Source of the DNA: Phlyctochytrium arcticum
Taxonomy: Eukaryota > Chytridiomycota > Chytridiomycetes > Chytridiales > Chytridiaceae
Length of the DNA: 37,124 nt
Direction: 5' to 3'
NCBI GenBank assembly: GCA_025602905.1
Contig: JAHLKI010000071.1
Coordinates: 1-37,124, forward strand
Positions 10,072-19,562 of the stretch are shown piece by piece (positions within the stretch are counted from its first letter, which is position 1; each line of letters opens with the position of its first letter). Both the position numbers and the translations under genes were made by a program. The notes beneath the pieces were generated by a model, which was not told the DNA's origin, made no database searches, and was given only the letters and a program-made list of their open reading frames with translations.

Positions 10072-13000
10072 ATGGGGCGGAATGACAAGATAGCTTCAGC
10101 TTCACCGGCGTTTCCGGCGCAGAATTTGATCCTGAACGATGTAAGTAAATGGGAAAATCTATTCTGATCGCCTACTCATATAGATGATCAGGAAAACTGG
10201 GAAGCCTTCTTATTCACGATCCAGACTGATGGCCAAGAGGCAGAGCAGGCTGCAAGCGGCTATCAGTCATTGCTGGAAGCAGTAGGGAGCGGCATCCGAC
10301 AAAAGTTCACCGTCATCTCACGCCCTTCACTATTCTCGTGGGTAAGACGCGTTGAACCAGCGCAGCTATGATCTGATTTGCTCAATACACCACAAAGGCA
10401 GCTGAAAACACCAAGCTCTATGATGTTTGCAAGGAAGCTAAAGCATTGCTGGATGCTGGTACGCCGGAGGGCGACATTCCAAATTACGTGGTTGCTCGGC
10501 TCCTCAAGGCCCGTCTGATTACTTTGAAGCAAGATGGAATTGAAGCAAGGAATGCCACAAAGGCCGCAAAGGTCCGCAATGCTTAGCCACTAGACTAGTC
10601 ATTGCTGTGAATTGACTCGGATCATAGGAAAACCCGGATCCGGCACCCATTAGTCCGGAAAGTGGCGACAAGAGCAAACCGGTGAAAAAAGACGACAAGG
10701 AGAAAGACAAAGAGAAGGAAAAAGAGAAGGAAAAGGAGAGGGAGAAGGAAAAAGACAAGGAAAGGGCCAAATCATCTCCTAAGAAAATCGCCAAAGGTAC
10801 GAAGATCGATAGACCTTGTATACAGTCGCTAAGCAATCGGTCATAGGAGCACCACCACCTAAACAGCCAGAGGTTGTCTCACGCCCTTCATCAGGAGGCG
10901 CCTCAGCAGATCAGTCGAAAAGAAAGAACAAGCTGAGAGATCGAGGTGTCGTTAGGCACGAAGCGAAGCCAACGTCTATAGGTAAGAATTGAGTCCAAAT
11001 ATTTAGAGCACAGGAAATTGATCTTGTATAAAGATGACGAGCCCGAAACTGGTCCAGATGCCTACTACCTACTCAAAAACTTTGGCAATGCGACTTTCTT
11101 TTCTTCCTTAGTCGACGACGCAGCATTGCCATTGAACCTGGTGCTGCGTCTGACGTGCGCGCAATGTGCAGAGTCCCAACCATCGCAAGAGGAGGCTAGT
11201 CAACCTGCAACTTTCACTTGGCGAACAACCTCGGATCCTTTCTTCGCATCCATGCGACAAGCTATGCATAGCTCCACAGATACCTCGCTATGGAAACACT
11301 GCACATTCCGTGACTTGACCCTGGAAGAGGGTCGTGACGCCAAGGAGCTCTTTGATACCGTTGCCCGAGCGATCTATCTCATTCTCGAAAAGAGGAAAAT
11401 TTATGCCGACTTTTACAGCAATGACGCTATCATCACGATTCCAGATGTGGATGACCTAAAGCTGCTGGAGAATTTGAGATATTTCCGCAGCTTGGTTCGC
11501 GCATCACCCTGTGAAAAGTTCTTGGATGTAGACCTCCTTTGTGGTATCCTGCTTGAGCAGGTAACACGATCCAATGCTGCGGAGGATGAAAATGAGAAAT
11601 CGCTACTGGTGGAATCTACTCGCACGGAGGAAATAGCTTTGCTGAAACAGTACTTTGAAGCTGCCACGAGCAAATTACTGATTCCAAAACACACCGGATC
11701 GCGCACGAGGTTAGATCACCAGACGGATGCCAACAAGAACGGTTCCGCCGAAGTGTAAGTTCTCAAGCCACTTAACATTTCAAACCAATCTGATGTACCA
11801 TAGTTTCACTGCTCAAGCAACCGATGTCCATGCTTACCTTGCACGACGAGTGGGGCGCTTGTCATCACTTGGTATCGAAGCTTCCGCCATAATCGAGCAA
11901 GTGTCCAGCGTTTACAGGGTCCGACGGTACCTTGATAACATGAAACGCTTGGTTGACCAAGGGGCCATGGAGGTACCCTCCTTAGCGAGCAGAAAGTTGC
12001 TTGGAAGTACCTACACAAGTCAGGTGTCAACGGACCTGGATGAAGATGACATGAAAAGATTTTTGCTATTTTTGGATTTGGAGACCTTCTTGGCTCCGAA
12101 GTCACAGGACGGCACAGGAATGGACTTGAGTGAGTGGAGGTGGGAGGAAGACTTTGACAGCCATACGTTCATCCAGGTTTGGCCAATTCCGCCTGTATTT
12201 TACCCTGAGAATCCTTTTACAAGCAGAGTATTCCGATTAGGTGCTGCAGAAATGCAGATCAGTATACCCAGAAATACATGCAAAGTTTTCCGAGAAGGAG
12301 GCTGCTCTCTTCTTGGTTATGGCGGGACCGGGGCAGCTGGGTGCTCCAGAAGGACAGACCGACTTTGAATACCAGGTAGCTTCTCATTATTCACACGTTC
12401 CAGCAGTGCGTTAAGCTGTCTTCCTCAGGCCAAAACCCGCGTGATGTTTGGGTTGTTTTCAGAGCTGTATGACGACAAACGACATTATTTAGAACAGCCG
12501 CCAACATCTGAAAAGGAAGATAGCAGCTATAGTTATGTCTACTCTGCAGGGAATCAGATTATGCACTTTCGAGAAACAAGCAAATACATGTATCCCAACG
12601 CATGTGCGTACATTCAGGATAGGAAGTTGGCGTTCATGGATCAAACCAATGGTATAAAGAAACCTGAAAAGACCGACAATCGATTTTGCTAAAATGCAAG
12701 ATTTTAGAAAGGACCATTACTTTACAATCAGATCAATTCAGTATAAATTGGCGAGGCCCGAATTCCACACGTGGGGAGCCGTATTTGACAGCATCATTTT
12801 CGAATGGAACTGTCTTCTCTGTTACAAAATCCACCACCAACGAAGGGTACTCTATACAAGCTTCCACGGCGGATGGCTTGACCGTGGAGTGGGACCCACA
12901 CGGTCGCGTTTATCAAAGACTACTGTGCCCCTCCTACACCTTTGGTTCTCCGGCCGCTAACGATGCCGCAAGTAACACCGAAATAGGTAGACTAATTCTA

Positions 13001-15962
13001 AACGAGGTGCGTTCGTTCGGTTGTTCCGCGTCGAAGTCATCACAAACCACTCCTATAGGGTGTTGTTGTCAAATACTTCTTTGGCACTGAAACCGAGGTC
13101 CTATTCCCAAACGGAAACGTTTCCCGACAATCACATGACGGTAGCTGGACGAGCACAAATGGGGAAGGCGATAAGTTGAGCACGTCTCAAGACGGCCATG
13201 AAGTACAGAGTACACTCAAATCAATCCGGGAAAAGGATTTGACATTCAATTTTACCAATGTGACCAGAGAAGATATGGTTACAGTGAAAACCGAGGACAA
13301 TGGAACATTGACAGCGGAACATGCAGATGGTACAACAATTGTAACGCATGGACATCAAAGTGATACTGCGGGAATCAAAAACGTTCCCGACTCCATCATT
13401 GTCAAATCCAGAGAGCACGCGATCGTTACCACGAAACCTTCGTTAGGGACCGTTATTGTCGAACTTCCTGACAAGACAATCATCGAAAGATCAAAGGGCT
13501 CCAGTCCCGACGATGGGACAATATTTCGTATTTCTCAGGTGGGCTCTCCCTGAAAGTGCTATTGTCGTGCCGTACGTAATTCTCCGTGCAGGCAGGAAAA
13601 TGGTTGGAGGTAGACTTGCAAGGCACTGCCACTTTTCGGAATGTGAATTACAGCGAGACGCCCGTTGGCCCTGAAACCGGCAGTCATCGCATTGGATGGC
13701 TAGATGGCTCGCTAACGGTCGTTGACTGGGATGACAACGTTTTCAAGATTACCAATGACGGAGAACATCATGTGGGTAGTTATCGTTACTTCGTGTTGCA
13801 TATTGGAAGCTGAGCTATTGACAGATTCACCGCACACCTCAAAGTCAATCCGTGGAGGAAGATAGCGAAGAGTCGGCCGGCTCAATCGTTGACCGCATTA
13901 AACAAAAACGTTTGCTGCGCCGACCATTGCAAATCGCTGGAAACGTGCCACAACTTTTTATATTGCGTGAGGATGGATCAGGAACTGCGTTAAGAAGAGA
14001 TATTGACGTTATGGAGATACTTTTTGATGAATTGGATAAGTCAAACACTCGTGTCGTAGAGGAAACTATTCAAGAATCTCATGGCGCAGTCTGCCTGACG
14101 GTGCTGCGCACAAAGGACGAGGACGAGGAGCGAAATGCCGAAAGTTGCAGGGGTGGTAGTATCATAATCTACAGACAGGTATCGTAGGGTTACTTGTCGC
14201 TTCATACTGAACCTAATTCAAACTAAAGTATCCTTATGTAGCTCGTTCGCAACCCACGCGTAACCGCCCAGATCCGTGAAATGGCACTTCGGGACGTGCA
14301 ATTCCTTCGCAATTGGGCAGCGTCCAAGGAGAGGGAAACGGCATCGTTCTCTATGTTTGAGAAATTGAATGAGCAAGCGGAGGCCGTGTCCAAGGAGCTG
14401 TCCTCTCGGGATTCAAATATGTCAGAGCCAAAAAATGGACGATGTGTGTACGGACGCGACCGGGCTGCCACCGAGCAGGCGATTAGACAAAAGTTTATGC
14501 TCAGTGAAAGTCAGCTAATAGAAACGCGGGCAGGTGCAGCAGCGGTAGGATATAAATGTCCGCTTCCCTTTCCGATCCCTAACCTATGTTTGTAAAGACG
14601 CGGGGGGCCACCGGGCTGGTTCCTGCTTCATCCGCCAAACCCCAGCTGCTGACCGTGAAGGAAGCGAAAACAAGCACTGTTCCAGCTCGACGACGAAAAT
14701 CGTTCGTGCACTCATTACGACAAGGTAGCAACATACCTCGTTATTTCAAAAGCTTTGAAGAGGGCGGCATGACCTTGGAACCATACAGTGTACGCAACCA
14801 AGATCTCATATACGTAACTAAAATTGACACTTTTTGAAAACAGCCAAAGATACCGATGCACTCCAGGGAGGACGATAATATCTCGCGAGCAAAAAATGAA
14901 ACTCCACCCGCAAACCATTTTCAAACTACCGATAATGCCGCTAAGCCCACGAAACCCCTTACGACCCAAACAGAGCAGGTGAGGGGCGTCAACAAGAAAG
15001 GCTGGTGACAATACTAACGCCTTATTAGCAATCCAAGAATGGGGTGCCGGATAGTGACATTCAGGAAACAAAGCGGCGGCAGGCCGATGACCATCCCAAA
15101 CGCAGCGTGCTATTTCATTTACGGAAGACTGATGATGTGGTACGAGATCGAAACCCAAAAGCGCACACACCAAGTATTCCGCGACCCCCGAAATCGGGGG
15201 TGGAGCCCAATACTCAGTACTTAGCGGTAGAAGCGCACGCTCGGCGGCAAATCAATACTGCGTCTACCGCCAAGAAAAGTCAGAATGACGGTTAGTTCAC
15301 TTGGCTGCGTGCAATCGACATATCAGGTTCTCAAAGAATGTCTCAGAGTTTCCAAGTATCGGATCCTTCCTAGTTCGACCAACAAAGATAAACTTTGGCA
15401 CTCTTTCCCCAGGTGATACTGCTCATTGCAGTATCAGCTTAATAAATATTGGCAACGACTCTGCAAGGTTCAAAGTAAAACACAAGAAAGATACACTTCT
15501 CAGCTCCAAGTATAAGCCAGGCCCGGTAAGCACTTTCTCGCGTCTGATAAATCTTCAAGTGTGTTTATATCTGCTGGGCTTTATAGGTTGCGCCTGGAAT
15601 CAAGCAGGAACTGAATCTTCTCTTCTCGCCATTAGCCGAAACTAAAGATGGCGTTGTTCGCGATCAATTCCAAATAGTTACTGAGTCTGAAATTCTGACA
15701 GTCACCTGTCGAGCGAGTAAGTCTCATTTCTCCTCAGAGTCTTACTGATAGGAACTCATCATGATTTTGTGTGCCCAGATATAATAGCTGCCTTATAGAG
15801 ATTGGAAATATTTGTAGATACCACCGTTCATCCGGCAACGGAAAAACTGTACCCGGCCTCCGTTTATAATATCTGCGCAAAGCAACTGTCATTTGTGAGT
15901 CTAAGAGCATGTTCCAATGGGAATAGCGAACGCACCAGCTAGCACACCAACGCTACAAGTAG
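10072..15962 (+). CDS. SPAG17: SPAG17/PF6 flagellar central-pair protein
   Basis: Exons: 10072-10140, 10192-10341, 10398-10571, 10628-10796, 10847-10981, 11034-11754, 11804-12176, 12241-12375, 12429-12651, 12708-13006, 13059-13538, 13592-13771, 13825-14178, 14242-14544, 14598-14789, 14844-14978, 15029-15290, 15347-15525, 15587-15716, then 15818-15894 and 15939-15962. All phases agree, giving about 1,587 residues; human SPAG17 and alga PF6 are longer, near 2,200-2,300. SPAG17 belongs to the C1a projection of the axonemal central pair and is needed for flagellar beating. Signatures: a Lys/Glu-rich stretch near residues 150-180, SIDDEPETGPDAYYLL, VMFGLFSELYDDKRHYLEQ, VVVKYFFGTETEVLFPNGN, MVTVKTEDNGTLTAEHADGT, PQLFILREDGSGTALRRD, IPRYFKS, and a C-terminal ASH/MSP-like piece (VRPTKINFGTLSPGDTAHCS, NIGNDSARFKVKHK). 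An alternative last exon (15779-15798) would end the protein 27 residues earlier. Confidence 0.92.
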
Positions 15963-16697
15963 CATTCGAGTGGAACCAAATAGACACGGCATGTCTCCTT
16001 ATTTTATTCCCGGATATTGTATAAACGTGGGAACAGGAGAATGGGATCTAGCTAAAACATATATTCTGGGAGAGCGGCGCAAAATCGCGAACGGGGCTGA
16101 CCGAAAATTAAGGAAGAGCGCTACGCGGAGGTTGGGTTCCCCTCAAGTAGTCTGGAACAGTATTTTGAATATAGATGTTGTACTTAATCATCCAACTAGC
16201 TGGGACAGGGAGGGAGCGAATGGAACGAAGGTTTGAAAAAAAAAAAAGATAGGTGAAGAAAAGAATAAAAGTCTCATGAGGCGGGGCCAGGGAGGGGGCG
16301 TGATAGAACTTCTACGCGTAGAAGCGATCTACAACACCAGCCGTTATTCAAGGAGATGACATTATGACATGTCGTACTTTGCTAGGAGATTCGAGTGACA
16401 GATGGAAGAGTATGCGGATGACGAACACTGTTTTACATTCTAACCCACGTGCCACCAATCGATTCTCGAAACGCATCGCTGAACCTGGCATTCCCGGCAC
16501 CAATTCTGACCGGTGCTCCCAAAATACTTTCCAGCTGTTCTTCACAGATCTCGGGACGACGTTACCACGGGTCTGCAACCATTTCCTCTTTCGATTCAAA
16601 AAATACATAATATTCACCCTCTTCGCATGGTTCCCAATCGAAGGTAGATGATGGCGTCCGGGTGTCGTCGCACCTAATCTTTGATATAAAATTGAAG
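15963..16697. other. Intergenic, start of gene-poor island
   Basis: An 88-codon plus-strand ORF (15970-16236) and mutually antisense ORFs around 16348-16651 are present, but none resembles a known family or splices into a longer frame. The plus strand carries an A11 run at about 16238-16248. Nothing else is identifiable. This begins a gene-poor region that lasts to 20767. Confidence 0.45.
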
Positions 16698-16970
16698 ATG
16701 ATCCATCTGTGGACCTTTGGCTGTCAATGCTGGATGTTATTGAAGTTCGTGAGCATATACGCCGATGAAAATAGTTTCAGTCTCTAAAAGCGGGAACAAC
16801 ACTCACTTTTAGCTACAAGTAATTTACAGGGCAAATCAACTGCCTCATCATCAGCTAGTTCAAAATCTTCGAATGCTTCTTCATCGAATAACTCGGATTC
16901 TCCTAAAGTATTCTCGAGTCAGGGAGACTCTTTCAAATACCAACACTTCCCTCGAAGCTTACTGTCTTGA
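16698..16970 (+). CDS. Possible two-exon small Ser-rich protein
   Basis: A weak candidate of 63 residues. Exon 1 (16698-16748) starts MIHLWTFGCQCWML and is followed by a GTGAGC donor; a TTTACAG acceptor at 16829 leads in the same phase into exon 2 (16830-16970), which encodes GKSTASSSASSKSS and more Ser/Asn-rich sequence. The matching phases and good splice sites are the evidence. I recognise no family. The composition could equally be a remnant of a longer decayed gene. Confidence 0.22.
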
Positions 16971-17030
16971 TCGGCATTTTTGTCAGCTAGAGATGGTCTT
17001 TCAGTTTGGTAAAGACAAGCCAAATAAAAA

Positions 17031-17309
17031 CTTCAAATTTTGTGCGGAACCGTAACTAGCCTGTACAAGTGTTTTCAATGTCCTGATTTCTACGATTGGT
17101 ACGAAAGGAGCGCAGTCTGGTGGAAAACCACGCATGTTGTCGTCAGTAAATTGCCCACTTACTTGACGGAGGGCTTCTCTGCTCTATACTGTAGCTACAC
17201 TGATAGACACTATGAGACACTGATATACACTGACCGTATGCGGCATTCTTTCGTATTGCTTGCTTTGCAAGAGGAAAACGCCGCTGCATTCAACTTGAAA
17301 TCATACTGA
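17031..17309 (+). pseudogene. Possible relic of a ZZ-type zinc finger
   Basis: The open frame contains LYKCFQCPDFYDWYERSAVWW, which resembles the core of a ZZ zinc finger (usual pattern RYKCxxCxDFDLCxxC followed by His residues). One CxxC pair and the following CPDF are kept, but the second pair expected after the DF motif reads YDWYERS and lacks both Cys. A TAA sits a few codons upstream, so there is no room for a normal first half without an unseen intron. After about residue 45 the frame loses coding character. I treat it as a degraded fragment; chance resemblance is possible. Confidence 0.2.
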
Positions 17310-17310
17310 T

Positions 17311-17679
17311 ATGACTATTTACACCGACGACGGTATGCCTGCTGATGTTGCTTGTACATGTATATGTACATGTGTAGCAGCATATGTTCCCTTCAACGTA
17401 CACATCGTGCATACGACCTTCCTGAGAGAAATTGTGGAGAACGGCACAAAGGAGTTGCAACGCCGTAAACGAGCTGACAGACCATGTACAGCTGGACAAC
17501 CCCCGGGTCAAGACAGTACATTGGAGGAAGAGCTTGCGGTATTCGAAAAACTCTCTCTTCTGGCGGAAGTTGACGAGATTTCCGACCTACAGCAGGAGAG
17601 TGTCGTACAAGATTTACAGGACAGCGACGAGATCCTTGGTTGGTCGCGCTACCTGCTTGTTTGTAATGGTGAGCTTTAG
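17311..17679 (+). CDS. Hypothetical ORF with acidic C-terminal half
   Basis: A 122-codon ORF whose second half looks coding (LEEELAVFEKLSLLAEVDEI, then DLQQESVVQDLQDSDEIL), being rich in Glu, Asp, Leu and Gln. The first half (CTCICTCVAAYV) is translated from a TG/TA-rich near-palindrome and is probably not coding. No family is recognised and no clear start or splice partner was found. It may be one exon of a decayed gene that also includes the ORF near 17812-18102. Confidence 0.2.
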   Translation: MTIYTDDGMPADVACTCICTCVAAYVPFNVHIVHTTFLREIVENGTKELQRRKRADRPCTAGQPPGQDSTLEEELAVFEKLSLLAEVDEISDLQQESVVQDLQDSDEILGWSRYLLVCNGEL

Positions 17680-17811
17680 TACCTAACCGAGACTCGACCT
17701 GAGAAGGGCAGAAGGCTGATATACGCTAACAAACGTCGATGAACTCTATATATATAGGTCCCTCTTCTAAAGGACCGGAAGTGAACAAACTCAAATCTTT
17801 CCTCTCAGATT

Positions 17812-18102
17812 TTGTTCAAAAACACCACAAAGCAGTTATTCACCTTAGAGTGGACCGACACCCAGATCGGTCGTTCCGCGTATTTTTTCAAACGAAGGGC
17901 AACAAGAAAAAAAAAGATTGCTCCTTGGGTATATAGCCCGGATCTCCATTCCGAACACTTGGAAAGCATTTTAGGCAAGCACCTGTCGAAATCAATTTTG
18001 GGTTTGCCCAGGATTTCGAGTCGTATAAAGAAACGGGAGGTGGTAGATGGGTTACTATCAGATGCTGAAATAGTTTCCTTTAATATGTGTATAGCCTGCT
18101 TT
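17812..18102 (+). CDS. Hypothetical basic ORF, strand uncertain
   Basis: The plus frame reads FKNTTKQLFTLEWTDTQIG and then a basic stretch (FFKRRATRKKKIAPWVYSP) and ILGKHLSKSILGLPRISSR. A CTCTCAG acceptor just before 17809 could introduce it as an exon. The minus strand over the same bases is also open for 109 codons (17805-18134) and lies just beyond the decayed paralogue of the local gene family, so either strand could be the coding one. No family is recognised. Confidence 0.2.
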
Positions 18103-18129
18103 TCAGTTACTGTAGTTCTCGGAAGATGT

Positions 18130-18427
18130 TTCATCTCCTACAAAAATTTCCCTTTTGGCGAGGGACTGGATGGACCCATGCTATCACCACGCCTTGTTGC
18201 ACGGTCCTTCCTACCACATAGATTTGTCGTTGATGTTAATGTCTGTTGTTTGAAAATGGCCATCGACAACGCTCCAGGAGGACGAGCAACTCCCGGCTCA
18301 GTCTTCGCGTTCTACCAAATGCAACGGCAAGTATTCCAAGTTAAGAACATGAGAAGGTTGTCCATAACCGATCCATGTCGTATGAGGCTGTTGGTGTTGG
18401 GAATATGTACTCTTTGAAACCCTTCAT
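18130..18427 (-). pseudogene. Decayed paralogue (copy C) of the local gene family
   Basis: Read on the minus strand from ATG 18427 it begins MKGFKEYIFPTPTASYDMDR, clearly parallel to the start of the neighbouring copy at 19303 (MPDFNEYEFPTPSAPYDKDR). The intron position is shared, with a changed donor (GTTATG instead of GTATGA), and the acceptor TTTGGTAG is kept. Exon 2 resumes with TRRLSRELLVLLER, then a one-base shift puts a TAA in frame. Beyond the shift homology continues through GRTVQQGVVIAWV (copy B: EGTVERGIVMAWV) and about as far as KREIFVGDE. After that I lose the match. Its ATG overlaps the present stop codon of copy B. Confidence 0.7.
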
Positions 18428-19303
18428 TTTTGCGTGGGAAAATGTTGCTTGTTGGGCGAAGGACCAAAAAGTTTGGATATGATTAATAACATGCTGGAAA
18501 CTTCCGACAAAATGGAAAGACGCCCTTTTGCAAAAAAAAACAAATCAACGACAGTGAAAGTAGGAAAATAGTAATCAACGCAAGGCACAACAATAAATCG
18601 AAAAGAAGAAGATGTAGAGAAAGCAAAGCAATAAAGAGAGAGAAATACAATGAAAAAGGGACTAACAAATGGAGTAAACACAGAAGGAAGACTCAAACAA
18701 GGTACCGAAGGTACCGCTGGCGTGCATCTTGCAATTTTTCTGCCCATTGCAGCGTATCTGTTACGTACTTGTCCGTGTACAAGAATTGGTAAATATCGTG
18801 GCTTGCCGCGTTTCGGATGAGCAAACTCGTACTTGTCCGTGTACAAGAATTGGTAAATGTCATGGTTGGCTGCGTTTCGGATGAGCAAACTCCCTTCTCG
18901 GAAAGAGTTCCAGCCTCTTTGGAATACGTTGGCGTCGAAATAAGCGCCTATGATGAAATCCCCAATAATGACCCGCTTCTTGGGTGCGGGAGGGGTTTGT
19001 CGCCGGTTTTTTCCGGCATGGAAATGCCGGATGTACTCCCCGACGTTTTGTACCCACGCCATCACGATCCCTCGTTCCACGGTGCCTTCTGACCACGAAG
19101 ATGTATTGTTGATTTTAATATTCATTTCGTTGAATTGGTTATCGAACCGCTCCAGGAGGGTTTTCAATTCTCGGCTGAGTCTTCGCGCTCTACCAAATTC
19201 GACGATGAGTATTCAAGTTAAGGCCATGAGAGGGTGGTTCATACCTGTCTTTGTCATACGGTGCCGAAGGCGTTGGGAACTCATACTCGTTGAAATCAGG
19301 CAT
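18424..19303 (-). CDS. Unrecognised small protein (copy B), C-terminus shifted by a 64-bp duplication
   Basis: Two exons: 19245-19303 and 18424-19189, with a 55-nt GT-AG intron, give 274 codons as the sequence stands. The protein starts MPDFNEYEFPTPSAPYDKDR, has a charged helical segment (ARRLSRELKTLLERFDNQFN), then GTVERGIVMAWVQNVGEYI, a basic Pro-containing linker (KNRRQTPPAPKKRVIIGDF) and NAANHDIYQFLYTDKY. After that point a 64-bp tandem repeat throws reading into another frame, and the remaining ~100 residues become hydrophobic (translated 3' flank). Counting only one repeat unit, the frame instead continues VTDTLQWAEKLQDARQRY to a TGA at 18693-18695, with a total of exactly 164 codons. 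The earlier protein was therefore probably 163 residues. I recognise no domain. Two further partial copies flank it. Confidence 0.6.
18765..18892. repeat. 64-bp tandem duplication inside copy B
   Basis: Two direct units, 18765-18828 and 18829-18892, differ at five positions. Each begins GTACTTGTCCGTGTACAAG and ends GATGAGCAAACTC. Because 64 is not a multiple of three, the insertion changes the reading frame of the minus-strand gene that contains it. Read in their own frames, both units encode the same peptide core (LLIRNAA, then DIYQFLYTDKY). Confidence 0.92.
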
Positions 19304-19562
19304 TGTGGATACTGAGGGTCGATGGACGGGCCCGTAGATGTGTCTTTGATATTGATGTTCATTTTCTTGAGTTGGTTATCGAAACGCTCCAGAAGGGTTT
19401 CCAATTCTCGGCTGAGTCTTCGAGTTCTACCAAATTCAACGGTGAGTATCATATTTCAAGTTAAGGCCATGAGAGGGTGGTCCATACCTGTCTTTATCAT
19501 ACGGTGCCGAACTCATACTCGTTGAAATCAGGCATTTTGGATAGTGAGGGTCGATGGACGGG
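19099..19562. repeat. 232-bp tandem duplication covering the 5' end of copy B
   Basis: The segment ending GATGGACGGG at 19330 is repeated ending at 19562, a period of 232 bp. The repeat covers the immediate upstream sequence, exon 1, the intron and the start of exon 2 of the local family gene. The left unit is 11 bp longer because the right unit lacks CCAACGCCTTC within exon 1 (plus-strand GAAGGCGTTGG). Identity is high but clearly imperfect, so the duplication is not very recent. Confidence 0.85.
19331..19535 (-). pseudogene. Truncated 5' copy (copy A) of the local gene family
   Basis: Starts at ATG 19535 with MPDFNEYEFG and then stops, because an 11-bp deletion relative to copy B shifts the frame to a TGA after GTA. 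The donor GTATGG and acceptor TTTGGTAG are still present, and the exon-2 piece reads TRRLSRELETLLERFDNQLK and on to INIKDTS before running into the upstream region of copy B. It is a tandem 5' fragment, not a complete gene. It may matter only as a duplicated promoter. Confidence 0.75.

Noticed and set aside
10678..10780. GA-rich repeat as a microsatellite insertion
   Set aside because: It is in frame within SPAG17 and encodes a Lys/Glu/Asp-rich linker consistent with charged low-complexity regions in that family.
16698..18420. A secreted crinkler-type effector
   Set aside because: I considered it because chytrids can carry such families, but no characteristic N-terminal domain or motif could be read in any frame.
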